In this document: one piece after another, positions 23,318-35,491 of the stretch
Layout: each line of letters starts with the position of its first letter
How positions within the stretch are numbered: the stretch's first letter is position 1
NCBI GenBank assembly: GCA_029959085.1
Contig: JARWIR010000090.1
Location: 1,426,001-1,490,000 of the forward strand
Direction of reading: 5' to 3'
Length of the DNA stretch: 64,000 bases
Origin: Nemophila menziesii
Lineage: Eukaryota > Streptophyta > Magnoliopsida > Boraginales > Hydrophyllaceae
The notes under the pieces: model-generated
The model's database searches: none
What the model was told of the DNA's origin: nothing
The model's input: the letters and a program-made list of their open reading frames with translations, nothing else
Made by a program: the position numbers and the translations under genes

Positions 23318-23504
23318 AGACGTAATAAACAAAAGTGCTTCTTTGGATGCAACCCATGTTTAATTTGCTTTATGTTTTTTAATTCCTAGTGTATAATTCT
23401 AAGTTAGTGTCGAGTTTTAGTGTCTACTTTTAAAAGAAATGAGAAAGGTAGTGTGTTAATGGTGCAGGAATCGAGTTTGGGGTGCTAGGAAATTCAAGGG
23501 AAAA
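23318..23504 (+). other. E3 spacer after the second ORF
   Basis: Noncoding. It begins with the post-pol block shared by all five Athila elements and carries a PPT-like motif near 23474. Confidence 0.45.
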
Positions 23505-23830
23505 ATTCGGCGCGAGGTCCGGTACACCGCCCCAGAACCCCGGTATACCGCAGGAAGAAAACCCGTGTCACGTGTTACTCACGCGGGTTTTATACAGAAA
23601 GGAGAAAAAAAAATTCGATGCGCAGTCCGGTATACCGCGAGAAGCAAAAACCCGTATCACGGGGTTCATGCCGCGGGTTTTTTGACGGAGATGATAAATT
23701 GAACAGTAGCAAAAAACCCGTGCCACGGGGTATATATCATGGGTTCTTGGCAGAGACGAAAATTTGGAGCAGCAGAACCTGCGGTATACCGCGGGTTATG
23801 CCCGGTATACCGCTCAAAGGCGGTTTGAAG
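23505..23830. repeat. GC-rich palindrome array (E3)
   Basis: Repeated units such as CCGGTATACCGC, GCGGTATACCGC, CCCGTGTCACG and CCCGTGCCACGGGG. Same location as the arrays of E1, E2, E4 and E5. Frames crossing it have no protein-like features. Confidence 0.7.
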
Positions 23831-24211
23831 AGTTTGTGCCTTATAAACTTCTTACTTCATCAAGAAGTAACCCTAGCCTCTTCAAAAACGAATTTTCCAG
23901 ACCTTAACCCTTATATACCTGCACAAAGACCACTAAAACACCAAAGAACATCAAATCCTTCCTCCTATTTCATTCTAAACACACATCTAACATCACAATC
24001 CTTCAAGAAAATCAAGAAATCTTCTCCTTCAACCTTAAACCTCTTCATCAAAGCTTCAATCCTATTCATTCAACCTTCCCCAAGCTGTTACATATTCATT
24101 ACCCATCTCATATGACTCCATAATACTTCATTACAAATCCTCAAAACATCAAATTTCAAAACTCCTCTCTAGTTTTTGATTATTTGAAGTTTTGAGTTTG
24201 GGGTCCATTGA

Positions 24212-24420
24212 GATGTCAAAGATTGGGAGGTCAAGAATACCATGAAGAGAAAAGAGAAGTTGGAGAAGCTTGTATTACTTTTGGGTGTTGAAAGATGTAG
24301 TTGGAAGAATGGAAACTTTGGAGGATAATCATGAAGAGGTGATTGACAACCATAGGAAAAAGTCACAAAAGAGTTGGAGCTTATGCAAATCATATTACGT
24401 GGAGAGAGCAATGTTCAACA
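24212..24420 (+). pseudogene. E3 ORF3 remnant
   Basis: Preceded by the PPT-like motif (near 24188) that precedes ORF3 in E1 and E5. ATG 24212 is followed within a few codons by a stop. A shifted frame reads a coil-like segment (VVGRMETLEDNHEEVIDNH), comparable to the ORF3 coiled coil of E1. No intact product. Confidence 0.4.
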
Positions 24421-24466
24421 TGCCACCTATGCAACACAGGGAGCTCAACCTACACGCAACCATGGA

Positions 24467-24485
24467 AACCAGCTTCGTGCTGGTT
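24467..24485. repeat. Conserved AACCAGC/GCTGGTT hairpin (E3 copy)
   Basis: 7-bp stem with loop TTCGT. Same place as in E1 and E5. Confidence 0.65.
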
Positions 24486-24551
24486 CAGATACATTTTCCT
24501 ATCCCTTTCTTATTTGTTTTATTTGTTTATTTGCTTTATTGAGTCTTTTTC

Positions 24552-24571
24552 GAGTCGTGGGGACACGACTC
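24552..24571. repeat. Conserved 8-bp-stem hairpin (E3 copy)
   Basis: Perfect GAGTCGTG / CACGACTC with loop GGGA, followed by a PPT-like motif near 24577. Confidence 0.75.
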
Positions 24572-25332
24572 ATTTTTGAGTTTGGGGTGGGGTTCGTTGC
24601 CTCATCCCAATTTTATGTGTTTTACAGATTTTTTTCAATTTTAGTTTGAGGAATGTGTTGACTGTAGAGCTGTAGAGTATTTTAAATGCCCCCATCAAGC
24701 ATGTTTTTTATGAATTAATAGTTGAATTTAGGAGTTAGTATGAAGCTGAACTTTAATTGCATGCAAATATGAGATAATTGATAGGAAGAATTAATGAACA
24801 ATGCAAAAGAAGTAAACTTGTGCTTAAGGATAATGGATGGTTTGTAGAACGTGAGATCTAAATGAGTAGAGAACCCACATAGGTATGAACTAGAGGCAAG
24901 TTGTGTAAATAGGAAGATGATAGAGGCAGTTCTTTGTTAGCCCTTTGAATCCTTTTTGGCCTTCTATCCATGAATTAATTATATCCTTCTTAGACAAATT
25001 TTTAGCCTTTAAGCCTTTCTTTTGTCGCCACATTATAAGCCAATATCCCTTTAGATTGTTAAGCATGACCATATGACCCGCACTTGAATCACGATCCTGA
25101 GACTTCCTGTCTTGAGCTTGAGTTTGGGGTGGTGGGTCCACTACATGGGAATTTACATTGGGTTGGGAGTTTTGAGCTTATCAATGATGCTTTGTGCTAT
25201 ACATGATGATGATTCACAGGTTTATTGTAACCCTTTGTCGGGGTAATAGTGAATGGAAAAGAAGCTACGAGCTCAAGTTATGAATAGGCATAACTATGAA
25301 AAAATAGCATGATATCTCAACATTCAAAAACT
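24572..25332 (+). other. E3 3' untranslated region, part before the E4 insertion
   Basis: No credible gene. It is collinear with 49476-50130 of E5 and, in reverse, with E4 27780-28490, with a PPT-like motif near 25115. It is interrupted by the E4 LTR at 25333. Confidence 0.7.
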
Positions 25333-27100
25333 TGGTGGGTCCTGGTCTGTTATTAAATTAATGCGAAAGTAAAGGAACCACAATCACCGCAAGTGTACGG
25401 TTGTCCAAGTAATATTCGATAAATCGAGTTCGTTCGCAGGGACGGATTAGGCACAACTCAGGTATTAATCGAAAAGTAGGAATAATTGCTTAACAGAAAA
25501 GAAAATAAAGATTTTTGTTTTGTTTTTATAAATTAAAAGATGCAAGAAAATAAATTACGGAATTAAAAGAAAGCAAATAAAAGAAATTTGAAACTTCAGA
25601 TGAGAAAGAGTACTTGATCCTCGCAAGGGTTTCACCTAACCTATCTAATTCATGCTTCTGTTTAAGGGCTAAACTGATATTATTATGCTAGTCGGGACTC
25701 TAATATCTCCTAGCCCCCGTCAGGGTGGACCTAAGAGCTATCCTACGGTATTACAAACCCCGTCAGGGTGAATATAAGCTACTTTCAGATGAATAATAAT
25801 TTACCTCATTGGCTGCATGGTTAGTTAAGCCTGTCAAGGTCAATAACGGATACTATGCGTCTATTATCTAAGTCTGTAATTAAACCCCCCGTCAAGGTGA
25901 TCCATACGCCACTATATGGAATAGCCTAATTACTATGAGCTAAGTTTGATTCATGACTTCAAAATTAGTGATTAAAACAAAATAATAGTCAACACAAAAT
26001 ACCTAGTCTAATTTAAACTATTAAATCCCAAATTCAGAAAACATAAATTAAACAGAATTAAGTTCAACCCATATAGCGATTCTCAAGTACTAAAGAAATT
26101 AGTTCATAACGGAATGGAAAACTAAATTAAAATAAAAGGAATTCATGTTCAAAATACAAAAGATAATAAAGAACCTAAAGGTTAAGATGACTGATGATGG
26201 AAGAACAGGACTCCTCCAGCACTAGCTTCTCCTTGCCTCCTTGCTCTGACTTGAAAACCTTAAGCCTCTTGTTTAATTCTCTGAAGTGTGTGAAAGTAGG
26301 AGGTTAAGGGGTGTATTTATAGGTGTTGGAGGAACCTAGGTCGAATTTTGCTTGGAGTGGAAGACAAGTCAAAGACTCTCAAATTCGTAGCTCTAAATTC
26401 TAGGAAAGGTAAGATTTGCCGCTGATTTGATTTGGTCATATCTTTTTCAATACTTATCCGTTTGAGAAGTTCAAATATATGAAACCACTTGTTTTGGAAA
26501 GCTCTTTCTATTGGTGCAGACCACTCGTCCAGAATCCATGCCAATCTTTAATTATGATCTTATCTCTAAAACGTGGCTGGGTTTTCAGATTTCAAAAGGC
26601 ATCTTTATCTTTTCCTCCTTTAAATAAATCTTTCCTAAATCTTCTTATTTCCATGTAAATCTTCTTTCCTTTCATCTTTATCTTGACTTGGTCTCTAAGT
26701 AATTACCATTTATCTTTTAAAACTTCACATTAAATAAATAATTAAACTGCATATGCTTTAAAAAGAATAAATCAAGAAATCAAGAAATCGAAATAGGAAA
26801 GTGTACTCTAAAAATAGAAACTCGACTAAAAATCACATCCTAACACTCTAAAATACACTAAGACTTTATTCTCACTTTTTCTCCTTGGATTGGTCTTTCA
26901 TGAACTTCAAGAACCAATTAACTTTGCATTAAAAATAGTCAAATTTACGCACAAAAGCTCAGATTCTGCAAATAGTTAATTTCCAAGGGGAGAAAGTGTA
27001 ATATGTTCAATTAAGCCTAAAAGTCTATCAAATAAGTCATTTATTCACCTAAAAGGATGTCTCCAAGGGGCTAATAATTAGAACAAATCGGGAGACATCA
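25333..27100 (-). repeat. E4 3' LTR
   Basis: 1768 bp, TG...CA on the minus strand; similar to the E3 LTRs. A full-length partner is lacking because the other LTR is truncated. Confidence 0.9.
26314..26321 (-). promoter_or_regulatory. Putative TATA box of E4 3' LTR
   Basis: TATAAATA on the minus strand, matching the E3 LTR box in place and sequence. Confidence 0.45.
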
Positions 27101-27117
27101 AGACCCGAAACTCAAAC
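27101..27117 (-). promoter_or_regulatory. Polypurine tract of E4
   Basis: GTTTGAGTTTCGGGTCT on the minus strand abuts the 3' LTR. It carries a C within the purine run compared with E3. Confidence 0.7.
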
Positions 27118-28569
27118 CTTTGTCGTCCCGACAAAGTAAAATAAAAACAAAGGATCTTTTAGGTGAACGTAGAAGGTAGAATCTAGTAAATAATCCCAAA
27201 GCAAAGCTTAAAACAAATTTCATATAATCTAATCTAGGAATTAATATACACCTACACTTATCATGCAAAATCAAGTACAAAACAATATCAATCAAAAATT
27301 AATTTCGCAATGCTAGAAGGTTACGCTTATTACTTATCTCAAGATGGTGGCTATAGGGTGTTCCTCGATCTTTACTTGTGTTGAATGTTCCACTTAGAAT
27401 AATCCCTATTAACTCACTGTGCATCTAGGAATCACGAGGTCTTTACGGTTTTAGCGTAGGCTTAAGGACGGTATGGTATGTATATTTGGTAAATTTGAAG
27501 TGAGCTTTTGGCTCTCTCCTCACTTACCATCAACAAAACTGTCCAAGAGCTTGAGTTTACACTCGAATTACGTTCTCACTCAACCCAATTGACGTGCTTA
27601 ATTAGCGTCCCCAAATTAACCCAATAAGCACTAAGGATGATTCACCTAAAAATTTCCACTTTGCCGGTCTGAATATGTATATTCTTTCGAAATCATTCGT
27701 TTTTTTCTTTTCTTATAGCCATGACTCTCTTTTTGATGTTGAGATATCATGCTATTTTTCATAGTTATGCCTATTCATAACTTGAGCTCGAAGCTTCTTT
27801 TCCATTCACTATTACCCCGGCAAAGGGTTACAATATAATAAACCTGTGAATCATCATCATGTATAGCACCAAGCATCATTGATAAGCTCAAAAACTCCTA
27901 ACCCAATGTAAATTCCCATATAGTGGACCCACCACCCCAAACTCAAGCTCAAGACAGGAAGTCTCAGGATCGTGATTCAAGTGCGGGTCATTGGTCATGC
28001 CTAACAATCTAAAGGGATATTGGCTTATAATGTGGCGACAAAAGAAAGGCTTAAAGGCTAAAAATTTGTCTAAGAAGGATAAAATTAATTCAGGGATAGA
28101 CGGCCAAAAAGGTTTCAAAGGGCTAATAAAGAACTGCCTCTATCGTCTTCCTATTTACACAACTTGTCTCTAGTTCATACCTAAGTGGGTTCTCTACTCA
28201 TTTAGATCTCACGTTCTACAAACCACCCATTATCCTTAAGCACAAGTTTACTTCTTTTGCATTGTTCATTAATCTTTCCTATCAATTACTTCATATTTGC
28301 ATGCAATTAAAGTTCAGCTTTATACTAACTCCTAAAGTCAACTATTTTCTATCATTAATTCATGAAAAGCATGCTTGATGGGGGCATTTAAAATTCTCTA
28401 CAGTCATCGCAACCCTAAGATTAATTTTATTGAAAGCATGTAAATCACAAAAAATTGGGATGAGGCAACGAACCCCACCCAAACTCAAAAGTGAGTCGTG
28501 TCCCCACGACTCGAAAAAGACTCAATAAAGCAATAAAATTAAACTAACTACCTAACTAGTGCCTACCAT
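27118..28569 (-). other. E4 3' untranslated region
   Basis: No gene. It contains the AAGTGAG...CTCACTT inverted repeat (near 27490-27535), a PPT-like motif near 27930 and the GAGTCGTG hairpin. Collinear with E3 and E5. Confidence 0.7.
28493..28512. repeat. Conserved 8-bp-stem hairpin (E4 copy)
   Basis: Perfect GAGTCGTG / CACGACTC stem, 4-nt loop. Confidence 0.75.
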
Positions 28570-28893
28570 CAATTAAGAAGAAGAATTAGAACGGGGTACC
28601 TGGCCATGAAGATCCATCGTGTCCTCCTCCAAAGGGGGAGAATAATTATCAATATCCATGAACAAAGTTACCTCTTCCAATGTTGACTTAATCTATGTAA
28701 TTTCCTTCCATAGTGCTCCGATGTCTAGTCGTAAAAGTTTGAATTCTTGTTGCAAATTGCGAGCCCATGGAGGAATACCAGAATCAGTTTGAGAAGAAGA
28801 AGAACCTTGAACTTGAAATTGTAGCTTGTTTGTAGGCTTTGATGATACCCTCATCCTTATTGTTAATTTCCCGTGTTGTGGTGGTTTAATCAA
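28570..28893 (-). pseudogene. E4 ORF3 remnant (coiled coil)
   Basis: The frame lacks a start codon and has a stop upstream. It reads KLTIRMRVSSKPTNK and PPWARNLQQEFKLLRLDIGA, close to the coil of E2 ORF3 (PPWALKLQNKVERL). A stop at 28693 is followed in frame by an acidic tail like that of E2. The 5' half of the ORF appears deleted. Confidence 0.5.
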
Positions 28894-28989
28894 GCTTCAA
28901 GGTGTTTTTATAGGGTTGGGAGCTGGAAAATTCGTTTGGAAGAGGCTAGGGTTTATCTCTTTAAGGTTAGAAGTTGATTGGGCTTTGAA

Positions 28990-29375
28990 CTCTTCACAAA
29001 CCGCCTGGCGCGGTGCATCCCTGCGGTGCATGGGGTATACCGCGGGGTACACCGCAGCACTGCTGGTGTGATATTTCTCGCCTCTGCCTTGTACCCGTGC
29101 TAGCACCCCGTGGCACGCATTTTTGCCATGCGGTGCAGGGGTGCGGTGCATGGGGTAGTCCGCACGTGCTCCGTGAAAAAACCCGCGGTACATACCCCGT
29201 GGCACGCGTTTTGGGCGTGTGGTATAGGGCGCGGTGCACCGCGGCTATCAACTTCTTTTTTTCTCGCTCCTGGATCAGACCCGTGGTGCGCGACCCGTGG
29301 TACGGGTTTTTGGGACGCGGTACATCCCTGCGGTATAGGGGGTACACCGCGGGGTAGTCCGCGCAAGCCTTGAAT
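28990..29375. repeat. GC-rich palindrome array (E4)
   Basis: Many units such as GCGGTGCAT, GCGGTGCACCGCGG, CGGGGTACACCGC and CCCGTGGCACGCG. Same location as in the other elements and clearly related to the E2 array. Confidence 0.7.
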
Positions 29376-29580
29376 TCTCCAAAAAATTTCTCCTAGCACC
29401 CCAAACTCGATTCCTGCACCATTAACACAATACCCTTCTCATTTCTTAAAAGTAGACACTAAAACTCGACACTAACTTAGAATTATACACTAGGAATTGA
29501 AAAACTGAAAGCAATAAACTAATATACAATGAAATGGCTTTTGTTTAACGTCGTTAAGCTCGACGGGTTACCTCTCGCAT

Positions 29581-30435
29581 CTATTCAGCTTCGAAGAGGT
29601 ACATGACCTCTCCCGGATGTGGATCCACCATGCGATTAGTATCCTCGCCTCCATGATAGATTTTCAAACGATGACCGTTCACCATAAAGGTGCGGTGTTC
29701 AGTTGGATGCTCAATCTCGATAGCTCCATGAGGCGTAACTTTGGTCACAATGTAGGGACCAGACCACTTCGATCTCAACTTTCCCGGATAATTACTGAAC
29801 TTGGAATTGTATTTTAGGACCCTCTGTCCCACTTCGAATGTCTTTGCACGGATACGGTTATCATGCCACCTCTTCGTGTTTTCTTTGTAAAGCTTCGCGT
29901 TTTCATAGGCATGTAATCTAAACTCATCAAGTTCATTCAGCTTCATCATACGATTCTCACCGGCCAAAGTAGGATCTAAATTCAACTGCGCTATCGCCCA
30001 GTATGCACCTAATTCAAGTTCAAGAGGCAAGTGACAAGACTTACCAAAAACCATACGATACGGAGATGCACCAACTGGAGTTTTAAACGCAGTACGATAA
30101 GCCCACAACGCATGCATCATCTAGCTTCATAGACCAATCCTTCCTTGTGGGGCCAACAGTCTTTTCCAGAATAGATTTTACCTCTCGATTAGAGACCTCA
30201 GCTTGACCATTGGCTTGTGGAGGATACGCGGTAGATACACGATGTCTCACACCATACTTCTCTAGAACTGTCTTTAGATATCTCCATCACTGATAATAAC
30301 TCGAGGTGTCCCATGTCTAGTGAAGATGTGTGATTTTAAGAATTTAATCACTACTCGCGAATCATTAATTGGTAGAGCTACAGCCTCTACCCATTTAGAC
30401 ACGTAATCAACAGCTAGTAGGATGTAAAGATTCCC
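29581..30435 (-). pseudogene. pol: E4 integrase, C-terminal part
   Basis: Open from about 30120 to 29581: [20 protein letters not shown], then the GPY-type tail ([19 protein letters not shown]) and an end similar to E1 (HPGEVMYL). Positions 30121-30435 hold the catalytic core in broken frames: the D segment near 30290-30310 is shortened and a short GCAT insertion breaks the frame near 30115. The part with GIDFMGPF is missing next to the SINE (roughly 130 bp relative to E1). Confidence 0.8.
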
Positions 30436-30866
30436 TTTTTTTTTTGATGACGAGGATTCCGGGCTTACACCCGACTAGTCCCCCGGGAGATATGACTGCC
30501 TCCCCAACCATACCTCCAGACAATCAGAACTAGGTTGCGCCCATGTTTAGGGGAGGGTTTCGGACCTTGGAAACTTTCCAAACATAATAACTTTCTTCCA
30601 CCTGCGGGATTCGAACCATGTACCTCTCACTTGAGAGAACTTCCCAAACTTTAATAACTTTCTGCCGCCTGCGGGATTCGCACCATGTACCTCTCACTTG
30701 AGAGAACTTCCCAAACTTTAATAACTTTCTGCCGCCTGCGGGATTCGAACCATGTACCTCTCACTTGAGAGAACTTCCCAAACTTTTTAATAACTTTCTG
30801 CCGCCTGCGGGATTCGAACCCTGTACCTCTCACTTGAGAGACAGAGCCCTGGCAAGATGAGCTACC
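30436..30866 (-). mobile_element. tRNA-derived SINE with four tandem B-box units
   Basis: On the minus strand it starts GGTAGCTCATCTTGCCAGGGC (A-box-like TAGCTCATCTTGCCAGG), continues with GGTTCGAATCCCGCAGG (RNA polymerase III B box) and ends in A10. Inside are four tandem units: 30571-30637, 30638-30704, 30705-30771 and 30772-30840 (67, 67, 67 and 69 bp). Each has the B-box segment, one of them mutated (TTCGCACC on the plus strand), and the palindrome CTCTCACTTGAGAG. It lies in E4 integrase. No clear target duplication, and about 130 bp of integrase is missing beside it. Confidence 0.8.
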
Positions 30867-32673
30867 TTATGTACTCATGACAATCCTTATGTAAAGTAGG
30901 CCAATAAAAACCGGATTGCAGTACCTTAGCAGCTGTGCGGTCTCCTTTGAATTGTCCTCCGTATGGCGAATCATGACAACCCGCAACCAATGCCCAAGCC
31001 TCTTTCTCGGGTATGCATCTTCTTATCATTTGATCACTACACATTTTGTAGAGGAAGGGATCCTCCCAAAAGAACTGTTTAGCACGATGGATCAATCTTT
31101 TCTTGTCTTGTGATGTGGCTCCTTGAGGAAAGTTACCACTCACGATAAGATTCACAATGTCAGCATACCAAGGAGTACCATCATGTATAGCAAATAAAAT
31201 CTCATCAGGAAACTCTTCTCGAACCAACTCAGGATCATTATTAAGCTCTGAACCTTCAAGACGTGACAGATGATCTGCAACCTGATTATCACAACCCTTT
31301 CAATCTCGGATTTCTAAGTCAAACTCTTGCAGCAATAACACCCATCTGATTAAACGCGGCTTAGCATCTTTCTTTTCCATAAGGTATCTAATTGCAGAAT
31401 GATCAGTAAAAACAACAACTTTCGCCCCAAGAAGATAGGAACAAAATTTGTCGAATGCATATACTACAGCTAGTAGCTCTTTCTCAGTTACGGTATAATT
31501 CACTTGAGCACTTGTAAAGACCTTACTAGCGTAGTAGATGGAATGAAATATCTTATTTTTTCGTTGTCCCAGAACAGCACCCATAGCAAGATCACTAGCA
31601 TCACACATAACTTCAAACTGAATCTTCCAATCAGGAGGTAATACAATAGGTGCAGAAATAAGCTTCTCCTTAATCTTTTGAAAGGCCACCATGCAAGCTT
31701 CATAAAAAAGGAATTTGGCTTCCTTTTCAAGTAAGTTACATAATGGTTTAGAGATCTTAGAGAAGTCCTTGATGAAACGTCGGTAAAAACCAGCATGACC
31801 TAAGAAACTTCTCACCCCTTTAACAGAAATTGGAGGGGGAAGAGTTTTAATTACCTCAATCTTTGCGCGATCAACTTCCGAACCCGAACTCGAAACCTTG
31901 TGTCCCAACACTATACCTTCACGAACCATAAAGTGACATTTTTCCCAGTTCAAAACCAAATCAGTTTCCTTGCATCTAACCAACACCTTCTCCAAGTTCC
32001 GTAAACACTCATCAAAGTTATCACCAAACACAGAGAAATCATCCATAAATACCTCAAGGAAATCATCGATCATGTCCCAGAAAATCGCCATCATACATCT
32101 TTGAAAAGTAGCAGGTGCATTACATAATCCAAATGGCATCCTTCGGAAGGCAAAGGTACCAAAAGGACATGTAAACGTGGTCTTGTGTTGATCTTTTGGA
32201 TCTACATAAATATGATTGTAACCTGAATACCCATCCAAAAAGCAATAATATTCTCTACCAGCTAGCTTGTCTAACATCTGATCAATAAACGGAAGAGGGA
32301 AGTGATCTTTTCTGGTGGCCTTGTTCAACTTTCGATAATCCATACACACTCTCCAACCAACAACGGTCCTTGAGGGAATGGCTTCATTCTGCTCGTTCAA
32401 GATGGTAGTAATACCACCCTTCTTTGGTACGCATTGAACTGGACTCACCCATTCGCTGCTAGCTATGGGATAGATGATTCCCGCATCTAACAACTTGATA
32501 ACCTCTTTCTTCACTACTTCCTTCATAGCTGGCATCAATCTTCTTTGTCCTTCGATCGAGCACGCATTTTCATCGTCCAGAATGATCTTGTGTTGGCAAT
32601 AGGAAGGACTAATACCTTTGATGTCGGCAATAGTCCAACCAATCGCCTCTTTGTTAGCTCGTAGGATGCGCAA
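30867..32673 (-). pseudogene. pol: E4 reverse transcriptase, RNase H and integrase zinc finger
   Basis: One frame with a single TGA at 31300-31302. RT covers about 32670-31700 ([25 protein letters not shown]). RNase H follows ([24 protein letters not shown]). After the TGA come the linker and part of the integrase finger ([19 protein letters not shown]), where one His of the finger is Gln, then HEYIR at the SINE border. The stop replaces an Arg codon (CGA in E2), suggesting C-to-T change. A 1-base frameshift near 32680 separates it from the protease frame. Confidence 0.88.
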
Positions 32674-33955
32674 CAGTTTTTCTTCTTGAAAGACCTGTTA
32701 AAGTAGCTGAAACAATAACAGGCAGAGTTTTGTTAGTACCTAAATATGCATACCTCAGGTGTGTCGGAAGCGGCTTTTCTTCTAATTTCGGGGGAGCTTC
32801 GATATATGGTTTATTTTTAAGAATTATCTCCCCCGGTTCTCTGACAGGTTCATAAGTGAGACGCTTCTGCTTCGGATATCCAGAGTTAAGAGTTGCCACT
32901 ATTTCGGCTAACTCTTCAATTGGTTTCTGTAAGTCAAGTGTTAGGGCCGCTTGCAAGATATCACCGAAGTTCATGTATTCCCATACTTCTCCTGTGGCTA
33001 AATCAATCATGTCCAATTGGAAACAGTCTTCTCGCAAATCTGGAAACTTCATTGCCCTAAACACGTTGAACTTTACCTCCTCGTCTTGGATTCGCATTGT
33101 CAATTCTCCATTTTCTACATTAATAACAGTATACCCCGTGGCTAGGAATGGTCGTCCCAAGATGATGGGGACATACCTATCCGCGTCGTATTCAAGAATA
33201 ACGAAATCGACAGGAAAAATTAAAGTACCTGCCTTGACGAGGACATCTTCTATGCGTCCCTCTGGATGTACGAGGGATCTGTCAGCCATTTGTAAGACCA
33301 TGGATGTCGGCCTTGCTTCTCCTATCTTCAACATCTCGAAAATTGATTTGGGCATGAGATTGATACTCGCTCTCAAATCACACAAATCTTTACCTTGCCA
33401 CTCATTTCCAATGGAAATAGGAATTGTAAAACTCCCAGGATCAAGTAGTTTTGGTGGCAATTTGCTTTGGCATATGGCACTACATTCTTCAGGCAAGCCT
33501 ATCATCTCATTCTCAAGGTGTGGTCTTTTGTTGGCGATGGCTCTCTTCAGGAATTTGACATATTTCGGCACATCTCTAATGGCATCTAAGAATGGAATGT
33601 TAATATTAAGACCACGTACCACATCCAGTAATTTCTGGTAGTCAGCCATATCGCCTTTCTTCTGAACTCTCGAGGGAAAAGGTGGAGGAGGACGGGTTAC
33701 TGTAGTGTCTGGCTTCTTTGGCTTTTCCGGAATCTTCTCCACTTCTATTACTTCAGGTTCATCTTCTTTCTCCCCCACATCTTTTACCGGTTTTTCCTTC
33801 ACAGTTGTTTCTTTTTCTTTCATTACGGGAAAAGGAGGTGGTGGGAGGTTCTTACCACTTCGAAGTGTCACTGCATTACAATCTTCTTTTTGCTTGGGTT
33901 CTTCAGTGTCACTTGGTAATTGTCCTTGCTGACGTTGATTTAATTGCTTATTTAT
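32654..33955 (-). pseudogene. pol: E4 protease region of gag-pol
   Basis: Frame between the amber codon at 33956-33958 and the frameshift near 32680. It contains the Pro/Lys-rich linker ([19 protein letters not shown]) and the protease domain. The active-site motif reads LCDLRASINL instead of [10 protein letters not shown], so the Gly after the catalytic Asp is lost. Confidence 0.85.
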
Positions 33956-35347
33956 CTACGCCATCTGAGTTTCCATCAACTTAAGTGATGCGGCTGTAGT
34001 TTGTTGAATGGTGATTAGTGTTGTCAAGGTTTGTTGCACATCTAAAGCACCTTCTTGAGGTTGATCAGGTAAAGCTTTTTGGTTCATGGTTTCGGTATAA
34101 GTATCTTGAGGAGGTTGTCTCTGAGCTTGATTTCCGTATGCTTGTCCACCTTGGTAGTTGTTCTGAGGTCTTGGTTGAAAGTTGTTTCCTTTGGGACGTG
34201 GTTGATATGCATAAGTAGGATTAGCAGCCCCATTTGGATTCGAATATTGGAAACCCGGATGGTTTCTATTCGGTTGATAGCCTTGACCACTTGAATTGTA
34301 ATTCCCTCGGTTGGATACGAACATTACGGATTCTGGATTGTTTTGACAGGTATCCCAATCATGATCTTCTGTACCGCAGCTAGAACACCCATAAATTTCT
34401 TGTGTAGCATTAACTTCTGCTCTTTTACTCGCAACACTCTTTGTAACGGCTATAGTGAGTTGTTTCAGTTGTTGCTCGAGTTTGCTTTCCATGGCGGTGA
34501 CTTTTTCTTCAATTGATGTAGTATTTCCACCTCGAACAGTTGTTCTTACAGTGTTCCAACCAAGTTCATTTGTTACAGTTCTATTCAAAATAATCTTCGC
34601 ATGAACTGGTTGTACCAGTAGGAATCCACCACCACAAAGCAAGTCTAGATATTTTCTTGAAGAGCCATCAAGTCCTCGGTAAAATATATTCATTTGTTGA
34701 ACTTCTGTGAGGCCATGATCAGGGACTCTTCGTAAGCAAATCTGAAATCTTTTCCAACTTCTACCCAAAGTCTCGTCTTCCTCTTGTTTGAATGATGTTA
34801 TTTCAACTTGCGCATCTAATCTCATGTTCGCTGGGTAGTATCTATCGAAGAACGCGGTTTGTAATGCGTCCCATGTTGTAATTGATCCGGGTTCTTGAGA
34901 ATCATACCACTCACTTGATCCATCAATAACGAAGTATCTAAAATGAGAAAAATACATTTGCTCTTTAGTTACTCCTTGCGTAATATAAGAATCGCAAATT
35001 TGCATGATCTTCTGTACAGCACGGATTGGATCTTCGGTAGGTGCTCCTCGGAAATTGCCATAACTTTGAAATTGAGATAGCATACCAGGATCAGGTCTGA
35101 ATCTCTCGACATTAATGTTTGCAGGGTCAATTCCGAGGGCAGGAGCTCGAAATGGAGCTTCTTCAGGGCCATTGACGAACCACGGATCATTATTTCGCGC
35201 AACAGGAGCAGCTGGAGGGAGTTGACCAGCCATTGTTTCTTTTGCTAATTGCTCCTCTAACTCTTTTGCTTTAGCGTCTCTCTTTCTTTTGTTTCCTTCT
35301 CATACTAGGTCTTCGGGATTTGCAAGAATCACGATATCTTCACGCAT
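33956..35347 (-). pseudogene. gag: E4 gag
   Basis: Starts at ATG 35347 (MREDIVILANPEDLV), has a TGA at 35300-35302, and is then open from ATG 35233 to a TAG at 33956. The gag domain is clear (RFRPDPGMLSQFQSYGNF, FFDRYYPANMRLDAQ). The knuckle reads CSSCGTEDHDWDTC and is followed by a Gln/Asn/Pro-rich repeat region. The TAG replaces a Gln codon present in E1 and E5. Confidence 0.88.
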
Positions 35348-35467
35348 AAACCAAAACCTGTAAACCTGAGAAAGAAAGACAACCCAAAGCGTAAAACTGA
35401 AAAATAAAACTAAAACTAAACTAACAATTAAACTACTAAAAATTAACACCGGGGTCATACGCTACCG

Positions 35468-35485
35468 TCCCCGGCAGCGGCGCCA
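35468..35485 (-). promoter_or_regulatory. Primer binding site of E4
   Basis: TGGCGCCGCTGCCGGGGA on the minus strand, 6 bp from the LTR. Confidence 0.85.
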
Positions 35486-35491
35486 AAAACT

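Noticed and set aside
29000..29400. Six overlapping ORFs on both strands
   Set aside because: They arise from the GC-rich array of E4, which has few stop codons.
30570..30840. CRISPR-like array
   Set aside because: Units are head-to-tail with no unique spacers, in a eukaryotic SINE.
30436..30866. Cluster of tRNA genes
   Set aside because: The B-box-like units repeat, but there is no full cloverleaf and a single A box; poly-A at the end marks a SINE.
32856..33641. 261-codon plus-strand ORF
   Set aside because: It is antisense to the E4 protease region; codon shadows of a conserved pol explain it.
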